A stretch of 64,000 nt of DNA from the NCBI RefSeq assembly GCF_037893015.1, contig NC_133661.1, forward strand, positions 182,878,508-182,942,507, read 5' to 3'. Each line of letters begins with the position of its first letter. The first letter of the stretch is position 1. The notes under the pieces were generated by a model, which did no database searches, was not told the DNA's origin, and saw only the letters and a list, made by a program, of their open reading frames with translations. Positions 1 through 10,769 of this stretch are shown piece after piece. This DNA comes from Macrotis lagotis (Eukaryota; Chordata; Mammalia; Peramelemorphia; Peramelidae). The position numbers and the translations under genes are program-made.

Positions 1-397
1 CAGAATGAGAACTTCCTATGCAATATATAGTTTTTATCATTTTGTGATGAGTAACTGTGAACTTCATAGCTATTCTCAATAGTACAATGCTCCAAGACAA
101 ATCCAAAGGACACATAATGGAAAATACTATCCACATCCAAAGAAATAACTGATGCAGTCTGAATGCAGATCAAAGCATAGTTTTCACTTTCTAGTTTTTT
201 TAATGGTTCTTCACTTTTGTTCTGTCTCTTCTTTCATAACATGAGTAATATGGAAATACATTTGCACATACATAATTTTTGTCAAATTGCTTACTCATGG
301 GGTGGTGAGAAAGGAAGGGAGATAATTATATGAATTTAAAAAATTGTCTTTACATATAACTGGAAAAAATAAAATGCTATTTTAAAAAGTTCCTATC
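1..397 (+). mobile_element. L1 LINE, 3' end
   Basis: This is the 3' untranslated end of a marsupial-type L1, truncated by the window edge. It shows the typical run of features: a stretch about compacted unmodified target wording (nearby CTCCAAGACAAATCCAAAGG), a pyrimidine-rich middle, the GGTGGTGAGAAAGGAAGGGAG segment and an A-rich tail with AATAAAATGC at about 369-378. A related end in the opposite orientation lies at 40,450-40,830. It abuts the left edge of the recognisable segmental duplication copy A, and copy B lacks it at the corresponding place (about 39,255). Confidence 0.7.
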
Positions 398-500
398 CTG
401 AAGCTATTTTTGAACTTTGGAGATTTAGATTGTAGTCAACTGCCTCTGGTTGGACAGTTCAAAAATTCCTGAATCATTTGTCTGTCATTTGAACTTTTTT

Positions 501-637
501 TTTTTAGTTTTTGCAAGGCAAATAGGGTTAAGTGGCTTGCCTGAGGCCACACAGCTAGGTAATTATTAAGTGTCTGAGGCTGGATTTGAACTCAGGTACT
601 TCTGACTCCAGGGCCAGGTACTCTACCTAGCCACCCC
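501..637 (-). mobile_element. SINE, WSINE1 type
   Basis: Reverse-oriented tRNA-derived SINE, read from its T-rich tail through GCAAGGCAAATAGGGTTAAG to the head complement ending in CCACCCC. It is flanked by a target-site duplication, ATTTGAACTTTTTT, at about 488 and 639. The matching site in copy B (39,350) has no SINE, so insertion postdates the duplication. Confidence 0.85.
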
Positions 638-1429
638 TATTTGAACTTTTTTTAAAAATCTGTTTTATAGTTTTTTCTAAACTTTAAAGTATTAATTTAC
701 CTATAGTGAGAAAAATTATTTTCCACTCCCATACTGCCAGATGTAGTCCCTGCAAATCAAATTTGTGTCAGAGGATCCCCTCACCACCTCTTAAAGATTC
801 CTTACTTTTCTTCAAGTTCAGCACAAATGTCATATCCTAAGTCTTTCCTGAATACCCTTTCCACTAGCTGTTAGTATCTCCTCTCATCTTGCCCAATGGC
901 CTTCTTCTTCCTTCGTGAATATGCTTTATTCTGTATCTTCTTAGGTGTATAAGTGATAGAGATATTGTGTTCCTGATAGACCAGAAGCTCCTTGAGAATC
1001 TGCACTTTTCAGGTTTGTGTTTGTAGTACCAACATCCAACACAGCAGCCAACACTCTTAGCAGGCTCTTAATAAGTGTTTGTTAATTGAATGATTGAATA
1101 TTTGAATTGAATAACTTTTCATACTCTCCCTACCTGGACTTATTTGTTTCATAAATCTGGATTTTTGCATTTGTCATATTCTCAAAGGAGCACACACTGG
1201 TATTTGCTCCCAGTAAACTCCACAGACTTATGAAATAATACAGCTGAAAGGGTTGTGGAGGAGATGAACCTGAACATTGTAAAATTTGAGAAAACATAGT
1301 TTTTTCAGCATCAAGGTATGATTTTGAGAAAGATTTGCAAATTGTGGTGCTGGAGAACATTTTTAAGAATCCCTTGAACAACAAAGAGATCAAAACAGTC
1401 AAAAGTTAAAGAAATCAGTTCAAGATATT

Positions 1430-1706
1430 TATTGGAAGGTCAAATACTGAAGCTGAAGCTTAAATACTTTGGCCACATAAAGGAGAAGATGGGATTTGTT
1501 GGAAAAGACCATAATGTTGGGAAAGATTGAAGACAAAAGGAAAAGAAGATAGCAGAGGATGAGATGGATAGATAGTGTCATGGAAACAGTGAACATAAAC
1601 TTGAATAAACTTCAAGAAATAGTGAAGGATAGAAGGACCTGGTATTCTGTGATCCATGGGGTCATGAAGAGTTGGATGCAGCTGAACAGCAACAATAACA
1701 ACAAAA
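1430..1706 (+). mobile_element. RTE (BovB-like) LINE, 3' end
   Basis: The plus strand encodes the C-terminus of an RTE-clade reverse transcriptase. A peptide starting MRWIDSVMETVNINLNKLQE and containing VKDRRTW and a HGVMKS-type motif corresponds to the BovB ending (MRWLD..., L.KL.E.V.DR..W, .VHGV..S...L). It is followed by the short-repeat tail AACAGCAACAATAACAACAA. About 270 bp of the 3' end remain, with frame damage upstream of 1,559. The corresponding stretch of copy B (about 39,985-40,005) lacks it, so it was inserted in A or removed from B. Confidence 0.8.
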
Positions 1707-2345
1707 TTACTATCCAGATAAAGAAACCTCCAAGGCTGTAGAAATAGAGGTATGGGATATGGGGCAATATCAATGCTTAGACTGTATTCTGTTTCCCTCC
1801 TCAAGGACATTTGCAAGAAGAGCAAGACTGATTCTATCTTTAAGGAAACCTCTGTTATCTTAGAGGTTATTAACCACCAAAGGTTTAATTTTCCCACAGG
1901 AACAAACTTGATTTTTGTTAACTCTTTGAGACTTTCACAATTGCCTCTTCCTCCTTTTCTTCCTACTGAATGATGTTTCTGATTGGCTCTGTACCCAGCC
2001 CCCCTTTTTGTTATAAGAAACAAAAGTTTGTCCATCCAAGTGGGACTCTCTTTGGTTACTTCCTTCTTACTAATAAACTCTTTCACCTTAGCTAATCCTT
2101 TGTTTTTCTAACATTCAATCTGATCCACATATCTGTTTGATGATTAAAATTCCTTCTCAGACCTGTTGAGGCCTGAGGTTGGAACTCATGAGACAGATTC
2201 CTTAGAGCTTTCTTTTTTCAGTGGATGGAAAAATATGTTCCCCTCATTTATGAGGAAAATTTTCATGTTAAAGTAAAAAACATGACTGTAATAGAAGGCT
2301 ATTGTACAATGAGAAATGATGAAACGGATGGTTTTAGAGAAATTG

Positions 2346-3115
2346 GGGAAAGAAGTTTAGGAATAAATGGAGTTTTCCTTAAAATAATAAATAGTATCTA
2401 TCTAAAAGCATCAACAAATATTATATGTAATGGTAAAAAACTCAAAGCATTTCCAATAAAATCAGGGGTGAAACAAGGATGCCTATTATCACCATTACTA
2501 TTTAATATAGTATTAGAAATGCTAGCAGTAGCAATAAGAGAAGAAAAAGAAATTGAAGGAATCAGAATTGGCAATGAGGAAGTAAAACTTTTACTCTTTG
2601 CAGATGATATGATGTTACAGTTAAGAGATCCTGAGAAAAATCTTCTAAAAAGCCCCTTGAAACAATTTTCAAATTCAGCAAAGTAGCAGGATATAAAATA
2701 AACCCACATAAATCATCAGCATTTCTATATACGAACAAAAGCCCAAGAACAAGAGATAGAAAAAAGAAATTCTATTTAAAATAACTACAGATAACATTAA
2801 CTATTTGGGAATCTACCTCTTAAGACAAACCTAGAAACTGTATGAACACAATTATAAAGTACTTCTCACCCAAATAAAATCACATCTAAATAATTGGAAA
2901 AATGTCAAATGCTCATGGTTAAGTTGAGCTAATGCAATAAAAATGACAATTCTATCCAAATTTAATTGCTTATTCGGTATCATACCAATCAAACTACCAA
3001 ATTACTACTTTACTGAGCTAGAAAAAATAATAACAATTCATCTGGAGCAACAAAATAGAAAGAATAGCAAGGGAACTGATTAAAAAAAACACTCTGTCAA
3101 GGAAAAAAAATTCCT
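2346..3115 (+). mobile_element. L1 ORF2 reverse transcriptase fragment
   Basis: The frame 2,225-2,686 becomes L1 ORF2-like from about 2,346. It shows the RT motifs [20 protein letters not shown] and FADDMM, the catalytic box of L1 reverse transcriptase. Degraded ORF2 sequence continues to about 3,115. The first ~40 codons of that frame are host duplication sequence, not L1. Copy B (41,180-41,310) continues without this insert, so it is copy-A specific. Both ends of the L1 are missing and the fragment cannot be active. Confidence 0.85.
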
Positions 3116-3429
3116 ATTTTGCATCCAAAGTCTATCACCTTTCAGGATGAGAGGCAGAATGAATTGTTTCTTCATGAGTTTTCTAGAATTCTGTTGGTCT
3201 CATTGATCAGAGACCTTAAGTCTTTTAAAGTTGTTTGTGACAGCAGCATGTTCACTGATTAGAGAGACTTTCAAAACTGATGTCATAGGAATGTAACTGA
3301 ATAAAATAGTAGAGTAGGGAATGATAAATAGGAAGAATTCAGAGAAATAAGAAAAGATTTTTTTGAAGTTATATAGATAAAGTAGAAGCAAGAGAATATA
3401 TACAATATACAATGGCTATGTAAATGGAA

Positions 3430-3700
3430 AGAAAAGGCAGCAAGGGGGCATAATGGATGCAATGCTAGACCTAGAGTTAAGATGAATTGAATTCAAATAC
3501 TGTTTCAGAAACTTGCAAATCATGTGACCCTGGGCAAGTCATTAAACTATATTTGCCTCAGTTTCCTCACCTGTAAAATAAGAATAAAATAACAGAGGCC
3601 TCCCGGGGCAGGGTTTTGGTATTAAATGAGAGAGTACTTATAAAACATTTAGCATTGTTCTTGGCAAATAGTAGGTGCTTCATAAATTCTTATTTTCCTC
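3430..3700 (+). mobile_element. MIR/THER-type old SINE
   Basis: Degraded core-SINE: the box GGGCAAGTCATTAAAC, then CTCAGTTTCCTCACCTGTAAAAT, then a tail resembling ATTAAATGAGA...TTGGCAAATAGTAGGTGCTTCATAAAT. The same element sits at 47,945-48,215 in copy B, so it predates the duplication. Confidence 0.7.
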
Positions 3701-4101
3701 CCCATTCTTCCTCTAAAAGAAAATCTGCACAAATGAAAAAGAAGTATGTGATTTGGGAAAAAAACAATAAAAATTCTTTTCATGTTATGGCAGATAGATA
3801 GGGAGTTCCTAGGATAGAATATAATTTGTATGCTGGAATCATTGTAATAAATATTTTCGCATAATTTTTTTTAACCATTAGGGAGAGTGGTATATGTTGA
3901 ATCAATTATGATGTCAATATTAAAAGGCTTGATTGTATATATTCATATGATTATATAATCAGTATTAAATATTATATAAAAATCATATAATAATATATAT
4001 TATATATTCAACATATATTTATATAAGACAAGAAAATGGTCCTTATTCAGCTGAATATAGAAAGGATTAAATTCTTTTGTCAATAATCTTTTTTAGATAC
4101 T

Positions 4102-5089
4102 TTACTCAGCAGTTCTCTTCCTCTTCCCACCAAAAATGCTCTGACTCCCGTCTACACCTCCCTGAAGATCCCTAATATTGTGTCATTGAGCAGAGTATGG
4201 ATGAAGGGGTTGAGGAAAAGTGCCACCACACTGCTCAACACAGAGGGAATTTTGTTGATCTCCAAGGTTTCTTTCTGGGAGGGAGTCACATAGATAAAGG
4301 CTATGATACTTCCAGCCATCACAATGGTCAAATGAGAAGCACAAGTGTTAAAAGCCTTCTTCCACTGACTGATGGGATGCATAAAATGGTCATGATGATG
4401 TAAACACAGGAGTAACCAGTGAGTATTGAGGAGCAGAGAATGACTAGGGAAGATAGCAGGAAGTCTATCCGCTCAATAAATATTATATCTGTACAGGCCA
4501 GGGCCAATAGAGGCCCTTTGTCACAGAAATAGTGGTTAATGATATCAGAACCACAGAAGGGCAACATGGAGAAAAATGTGATAGGGCACATAACAGACAA
4601 GAAACTACCCACCAATGAGAAAAGAACCAGTCCAATGCATACAGAAGGACTCATAATGGTACTATTCCAGAGTATGTTACAGATGGCAATGTATCGGTCA
4701 TAGGACCAATGTCAGCAGAAGATATCAGCATAGATGTCAGCAGAAGAAACTCACTGTTGCCAGGAAAAAGTAGAAAAAGCACTGGGTGATACACCCAGAA
4801 AAAGGGATAGTTTTATCTCCAGTGACTAAATTGGTCAGAACTTTTAGGGAAATGACAGAGGTGAAGAGGATATCCAAGATGGAGAGATTACAGAGGACAA
4901 AATACATGGGTATATAGAGGTGTGAGTAGTGCACAACAATGAAGATGATGAGGATGTTTCCCAGGAGTGTAACCAGGTAGTGGACAGAGGGAGCACATAG
5001 AATAACAGTTCTACCTCTCTGCTGATGGGAAAACCAAGCAAAATGAACTCAGTCACTGTGGAAGTCTGATTCTTTTTTGGTGTGGTCAT
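4102..5089 (-). pseudogene. Olfactory receptor pseudogene, OR6M/OR6S-like (copy A)
   Basis: Relic of a single-exon class II olfactory receptor. Reading from the start at 5,089 the product begins MTTPKKNQTSTVTEFILLGF, an OR N-terminus with an N-glycosylation site (NQT). Later pieces keep MYFVLCNLSILDILFTSVIS (TM2), an SYDRYIAICN box after TM3, FFSMLPFCGSDIINHYFCD (extracellular loop 2) and a TM7 with LNPFIHTL. The frame is broken several times: near TM1-TM2, near 4,690-4,745 where a ~25-bp GATGTCAGCAGAAGA-containing unit is duplicated, and near 4,372, where 4 bp present in the copy B gene are missing. It is not expected to make a receptor. The paralogue at 48,815-49,769 is the same gene in the duplicated unit. 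OR6 membership is from remembered family motifs. Confidence 0.9.
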
Positions 5090-5109
5090 CTTAGGTTTCT
5101 GTGGGAACA

Positions 5110-6030
5110 ATGGGAAAAAGTTCTATGTGATGGAAATGAAATGTAGATAAAATATACAACTTCTATTTAGATAACATAGAATGAAAGAAAACTTATGTAA
5201 AGAAAATGTTATACTAGAAATAAAAAATCCAGAACATACTAGAGCTTAAAAACTCATTTTTCAGTGATAGCCTAACAATATGGCCAGCCAGAAGAAATCA
5301 GATTGAAAACAGAGACTATAAGTCTTTTTCATCAATTTTAAAGAAGTACTCTGATACTTCTTTATACAAGTTCAAACTTGTAATCATGTTTAGTGAAATG
5401 ACCACTGGGCCTAGTTTTAAGAAATCTGTTTAAATGCTATCCCCACTACTAATGAACTGTGTGATCTGGAGCAAATCACTTCATCCTTTTCAGCTCAGAC
5501 CCATCATTTGTAAAATAAAGAGACTGAACGAGATTACAAATCCAGTTCCCATTTATATAATTCTAACAAAATAATACAAATAATGTTCAACAACTCATAT
5601 CTTCTTTCAGTTTCCAACATTATATTCATATCCCCTTCATTGTGTAGAGGAAAGACAAACTTTCATCTTTTATTTAAAGGTAAGTTCCCTAAACTTCTCC
5701 AACTTTGAGCTTATGGATAAAACAAAAAGAAAGTAGTTGTCTAAAACTAAATTGCCCATCTCTTCTTTCTGAGATGTCTTTGTCAATAGTGTTTACTTTT
5801 CTATCATGTGGGAAATGTCATGAGCCTAAATTCTTATCAGTTGCTCAGAAGACTTGTGTATCAGAGTATATTTAAATCATGTAATTCATTCTGCACCATT
5901 GCCATTGATTCCCTCATCTCAGTCCCTGGGATCCAGGAGTATCAAAAATAAGACTTTTGTCAGGGATCGAGAGTGTAACAAATTCTTGCATTTAGAGCAT
6001 ATTTCTTATAGACACTTGGTGAGCAGTATG
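5110..6030. other. No gene; duplicated upstream flank of the OR relic
   Basis: This stretch upstream of the OR relic matches 49,790-50,360 and 53,800-54,000 in copy B. It holds a faint MIR-like patch (about 5,400-5,550) and no convincing coding or regulatory feature. Confidence 0.5.
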
Positions 6031-6350
6031 AGCAAGGGAATGGTGGCCTCCAAACATCTCTCTGGAATGATATGGAAGTACAAATCTGGCCTCAGACATT
6101 TGTCTCTGACCAGCTGTGTGACTTTGGGCAAGTCACTTAACCCTGATTGCCTTCCATCCAGGGCCATCTCTAGTTGTCTTGATTCATATCTGGCCACTGG
6201 ATCCAGATGATTCTGGAGGAGAAAGTGAGGCTGGAGACTTAGCTTAGCATCCCCTCACTCAAATCTAGTTCATGTACCTGTCTTGGCATCACCTCCCTGA
6301 TGTCATGGTCTTCTTTGAGAATGAAGGATAAACATCAATCAATGTAGCTT
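6030..6350 (+). mobile_element. Long tRNA-derived marsupial SINE, plus copy
   Basis: The tRNA-like part has GACCAGCTGTGTGACTTTGG and GGCAAGTCACTTAACCCTGA. It is followed by a long body (CTGGATCCAGATGATTCTGG, GAGGAGAAAGTGAGGCTGG) ending GATGTCATGGTC...GAGAATGAAGGATAAACATC. An equivalent copy at 54,025-54,345 shows it was present before the duplication. A second copy lies inverted at 6,548-6,800. Confidence 0.75.
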
Positions 6351-6382
6351 AAGAAAAATCGAGTGCAAAAGCTGCTTTGCTT

Positions 6383-6386
<4 letters not shown>

Positions 6387-6437
<51 letters not shown>
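6387..6437 (+). repeat. (GT)n microsatellite
   Basis: About 25 uninterrupted GT units between the two inverted SINE copies. Confidence 0.95.
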
Positions 6438-6440
<3 letters not shown>

Positions 6441-6547
6441 CCATAAGTTCAATCATATACAGGAAAGCAATTAAAGCTATCAGCTCATTACTTGCTTTAA
6501 GCTGGCACAGATTAGTATGAATATACAACTTTTAGCATCTCTCATCT

Positions 6548-6800
6548 AGTCCTATTTGAGTGAGGGGATGCTAAGCTAAGTCTCCAGCCTCACTTTCTCC
6601 TCCAGAGTCATCTGGATCCAGTGGCCAGATATGAATCAAGACAACTAGAGATGGCCCTGGATGGAAGGCAATCAGGGTTAAGTGACTTGCCCAAAGTCAC
6701 ACAGCTGGTCAGAGACAAATGTCTGAGGCCAGATTTGAACTTCCATCCTCCTGACTACAAAGCTGATGCTCTATCCACTGCACCTTAGTCACATACCTCA
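6548..6800 (-). mobile_element. Long tRNA-derived marsupial SINE, minus copy
   Basis: Near-perfect reverse complement of the body and tRNA-like part of the SINE at 6,030-6,350 (for example GAGGGGATGCTAAGCTAAGT and CAGACAAATGTCTGAGGCC-type segments). Together the two form an inverted repeat of about 220 bp with a spacer of about 280 bp. Confidence 0.8.
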
Positions 6801-7540
6801 GAGAACACTATGGGAGGAAAAACTGATGAGACAAGATTTCCTGCCAGAGTGGTGGGAACATGGGCTGAATCAATCTGACTTGAACCAGTAGGAATAGCAT
6901 TAAGCAATCTCTTTTTAGGGCTCTCCCCCTGCACAAAGATGAAGCATTTCTAAAGTAAAAGTAGATTTAAAAAATTGGACTCTTTAGACTAAAAAAGACA
7001 AAGCCTGAGGTAGAAGTTTCTAAAATATTGAAGTGTATGGATGGGTGAACATGAATCTTCATTAAATCCTGGGATATTAGAATTCGGGAACAAATATGTG
7101 TTCTCTTTGGTCATTCATTAGAAGAGTCTCTTCTTTTTGATTCTTTTACATTTCAAGAGTTTGACGTCTATCATCTACAGAATTAGAACCTCAAAAACCT
7201 AAGAATTGGATTGTCCAGTTCAATTTATACTTGAAACAAGAATCCTTTCTATGACCTACTTAACAAGTGATCATCTCGTCTATACTTAAGATCTCTACTG
7301 AGGTAGAACCCACAAGCTCTTTCAACAAGATGGAGTACACAAGGTCTTGCTTAATGAGATGGTGACGATAGGTTTAAGTTTGGAGAAATGTCTGGAGTCT
7401 CAGGAATTCTTTGTATCTACCATTTAGACCCCTCCCTGATGCCTGGTCTTGTGCAGACTGGTTTGGATTACAAGTTGCTCTTTTTCCCACTTTTTTTCTC
7501 CTCACCAAAAATTATAGTTTTAGAGTTCAAAAGTTAATTT

Positions 7541-7702
7541 CTTTCTTTCTTTTTTGTTTTTTTTTTTACAAGGCAATGGGGTTAAGTGTCTTGCCCAAGG
7601 CCACACAGCTAGGTAATTACTAAGTGTCTGAGGTCAAATTTGAACTCAGGTCCTCCTGACTCCAGGGCCGGTGCTCTATCCATTGCACCACCTAGCTGCC
7701 CC
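7541..7702 (-). mobile_element. SINE, WSINE1 type
   Basis: Reverse SINE from its T-rich tail to CTAGCTGCCCC. The target-site duplication AAAAGTTAATTT is visible at about 7,529 and 7,703. Copy B has the uninterrupted site (about 60,525), so the insertion is younger than the duplication. Confidence 0.9.
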
Positions 7703-7924
7703 AAAAGTTAATTTATTTCAAAACCCACATTCTACTCTCAAGCTTTCCTTGCTCCTCACAACCTAGTAACACATTTTTTGTCATTCCTCTTTGACCACAG
7801 AACAAAAATAGAGAGGAAAAGAACACTGAATTTGGAGTCAGAAGTCCTAGGTTACAATTTTGACTCTCCTGTGTTCTCCCTGGCAACCCATTTAAACAGT
7901 GGAGGGCCTCAGTTTGGCACATTA

Positions 7925-8165
7925 GGTGAGATTGTTGACCTTGGAATCAGAAAATCTTAAGTTCAAATCTCAATTTAGATACTTAACAGTTGCAACCATG
8001 GGCAAGTCATCAAACTTCTCTTGACTTTAGCTTCCTCCTCGGTAGAATAGGGATAATAAGAGGATCTTCTTCACAGCATTATTGTGAGAATCAAATGAGA
8101 TAATGTATATACAGTACTTTGTAAACCTTACATCATTATATAAATATTATTACTATCATTATTAT
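7925..8165 (+). mobile_element. MIR/THER-type old SINE
   Basis: Core-SINE remnant: GGGCAAGTCATCAAACTTC, a region equivalent to CTCTGTAAAATAGGGATAAT, then TTGTGAGAATCAAATGAGAT and a tail ending in ATTATTACTATCATTATTAT. The counterpart at 60,740-60,985 is in copy B, so it is pre-duplication. Confidence 0.75.
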
Positions 8166-8169
8166 ATTT

Positions 8170-9160
8170 TTATTATTTAGTAGTAGTAGTAATAAAACCA
8201 GGGAATCAGACTAGCAGATCTTTTAGAATTCTTTTAAATAATAAAACCTATGATCTCATGATTATAAAGAAAGGGAACTATCAAACAGAATCCAAATAGT
8301 CACTTTCCTTCCCTCTCTCCCTTTCCTCCAACTCCAGTTTCCCACCCACAGAACACCAGGTCAAAGGCAAGCTTAGCACCATGTGTATTACTGAATAGAA
8401 CTTATTTAAAGGGACTTTACTATTTACCATGATTTTTTTTTAATCATACTGAAATATTGAACATCAAAGTGCATCTTCATTGTTCAAAGTAAAAGACCAA
8501 CCTTTCTTATTGTGGTTTTTGGCTTGTCCTTCAATGTTGTCCAAGATAGCATATCCTTTTGGTAATGAGAGAAAATATCATTTTTCCTATTGTGATATTA
8601 CAAGGCTTTCTCCTTGCTCTCCTAGGTTAGAGAAATGAAAACTTTTTGTTTCCTCCATTCCTTCTCTTCTCCAATAGAGTGGACAAATTTGATGAAATTG
8701 CAAATACTCACATCATCTGAGACTGACAATGCCAGCATCCAGATGCCCTTCATGCAAGGACCTCCTGACTGGAGGCAATGTTGCTTTTTGTCCTCTGAGA
8801 TCTCAGAATTCCAAGGCTTCTTGGTCCTGCAGAAGGCTGCTCTATTGATACTTTCAAGGTCTCAGGTCTATATACATTTGCTCTGATGGCACAATGGAAG
8901 GCAGACCACAGAATGGTTCTTGGGTTTGGTCATAGAACATGATAGAACATGATTTTTGACAGAGACTAGGGTGCCATGGAGTAGCAGAAGGAGAAAAGTT
9001 AGTTCTAGGACCCAATCATAGGAGATGCCCCAAGGGATACAATTTATTTGTCTCTGAGCACAAAATCTCAGTTCAATAATATTCTTTAGGTTTAAATAAC
9101 CTGGAGACTGGGCCAAGTCAAATGTGTCTATACAAGAAGTTGGGAACAAAATATTAGCTA
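8170..9160. other. Duplicated non-coding sequence
   Basis: Unique sequence that matches 61,010-62,045 almost throughout (for example 8,680-8,880 with 61,580-61,790). The short open frames at 8,635-8,886 and 8,868-9,149 are not conserved as frames in the other copy, so I see no gene here. Confidence 0.6.
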
Positions 9161-9175
9161 TGATGTGTAATATCT

Positions 9176-10410
9176 GTTTTTAAAATTTTTTATTAAAGAT
9201 TTTATTTATTTTGAGTTTTACAATTTTTCCCCTAATCTTACTTCCCTCCCCTACCCCCCACAGAAATAGTTTGTCGGTCTTTACATTGTTTCCATGTTGT
9301 ACATTGATCCAAATTGAGTGTGATGAGAGAAAAATCATATCCTTAAGGAAGAAACATAAAGTAAAAGAGACAACTAGATCAAACAATATAAGTTTTTTTT
9401 TCTAAATGAAATGAAATAGTCCTCAGACTTTGTTCAAACTCCACAATTCTTTATCTGGATACAAATAGTATTCTCCATTGCAGAGAGCCCCAAATTGTCC
9501 CTGATTGTTGCACTGATGGAATGAGCAAGTCCATCAAGGTTGATCATCACCCCCATGTTGCTGTTAGGGTGTACAGTGTTTTTCTGGTTCTGCTCATCTC
9601 ACTCAGCATCAGTTCATGCAAATCCCTCCAGGCTTCTCTGAATTCCCATCCCTCCTGATTTCTAACAAAACAATAGTGTTCCATGACATACATATACCAC
9701 AGTTTGCTAAGCCATTCCCCAATTGAAGGACATTTACTTGATTTCCAATTCTTTGTCACCACAAACAGGGCTGCTATAAATATTTTTGTACAAGTGATGT
9801 TTTTACCCTTTTTCATCATCTCTTCAGGGTATAGATAGACCCAGTAGTGGTATTCCTGGATCAAAGGGTATGTACATTTTTGTTGCCCTTTGGGCATAGT
9901 TCCAAATTTCTCTCCAGAAAGGTTGGATGAGTTCACAGCTCTACCAACAGTGTAATAGTGTCCCAGATTTCCCACAACCCTTCCAACAATGATCATTATC
10001 CTTTCTGGTCATATTGGCCAGTCTGAGATGTGTGAGGTGGTACCTCAGAGAAGCTTAAATTTGCATTTCTCTAATAATTAATGATTTACAGCATTTTTTC
10101 ATATGGCTATGGATTGCTTTGATCTCTTCATCTGCAAATTGCCTTTGCATATCCTTTGACCATTTGCCAATTGGGGAATGGCTTTTTTTAAAAAAAAATA
10201 TGACTCAGTTCTCTGTATATTTTAGAAATGAGTCCTTTGTCAGAAACATTAGTTGTAAAGATTATTTCCCAGTTTACTACATTTCTTTTGGTTACAGTGG
10301 TTTTATCTGTGCAAAAGCCTTTTAATTTAATGTAATTGAAATCATCTAGTTTGTTTTTTAGTGATGTTCTCCATCTCTTCCTTAGTCATAAACTGCTTCC
10401 CTTTCCATAG
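9176..10410 (-). mobile_element. L1 LINE, 5'-truncated, with target-site duplication
   Basis: Minus-strand L1 of 1.2 kb containing the 3' UTR and the end of ORF2. The frame 9,547-9,996 includes the typical ORF2 C-terminal block (PEEMMKKGKNITCTKIFIAA, SKLWYMYVMEHYCF, HELMLSEMSRTRKTLYT). A 16-bp target-site duplication ATGATGTGTAATATCT stands at 9,160-9,175 and 10,412-10,427. Copy B at about 62,049 has the empty site, so it inserted after the duplication. It is 5'-truncated and dead. Confidence 0.92.
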
Positions 10411-10611
10411 TATGATGTGTAATATCTATTGCTGTTACCTAGTTCTATTCCTTCTTCCTTTTTATTGTTTCTCCAATCTTTCCTGTTTTTTTTCTATTCT
10501 CATTGCTAACACTTGACTCTTGCACGTGATCACTTCACATCTGCAGCAGAATGATTTTCTAATTTGTCTCCCCCTTTTAGGCTCTCCTCTAATTTACCCA
10601 GCATGTCTCCT

Positions 10612-10760
10612 CCAGATTATTATACTCATTTTATAGATGAGGAAATTGTGGTAAACAGAGATTAAATGATTTGCCAGTGTCACACAACTAGCATGTACCT
10701 TGGTAAGATTTAATTTTGGTCTTCCTGACTCTAGACCCAGTGCTCTAATGTTCTAAGATG
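10612..10760 (-). mobile_element. MIR-type SINE remnant
   Basis: Reverse MIR: CTCATTTTATAGATGAGGAA, then a weak equivalent of CAAGGTCACACAGCTAG (GTGTCACACAACTAGCATG) and CTGACTCTAGACCCAGTGCTC. It lies at the right edge of recognisable duplication homology. Confidence 0.7.
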
Positions 10761-10769
10761 ATCTATGTG

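Larger units (their letters stand above)
395..10640 (+). repeat. Segmental duplication, copy A
   Basis: Unique sequence in this interval recurs in the same order and orientation in 39,250-62,220. Matched anchors read by eye: 400-470 with 39,255-39,325; 820-1,300 with 39,500-39,990; 1,990-2,340 with 40,320-40,440 and 41,090-41,310; 3,140-3,830 with 47,660-48,480; the OR pseudogene 4,102-5,089 with 48,815-49,769; 5,860-6,340 with 53,840-54,345; 7,120-7,520 with 60,060-60,520; 7,710-9,170 with 60,530-62,050; and 10,430-10,590 with 62,050-62,210. The true left edge is probably before the window. Copy-specific retroelements account for most length differences. Confidence 0.85.

Noticed and set aside
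1460-2086. 208-codon minus-strand frame
   Set aside because: It spans an antisense RTE tail and unrelated duplicated flank, and copy B does not keep the frame. The sense strand explains the RTE part.
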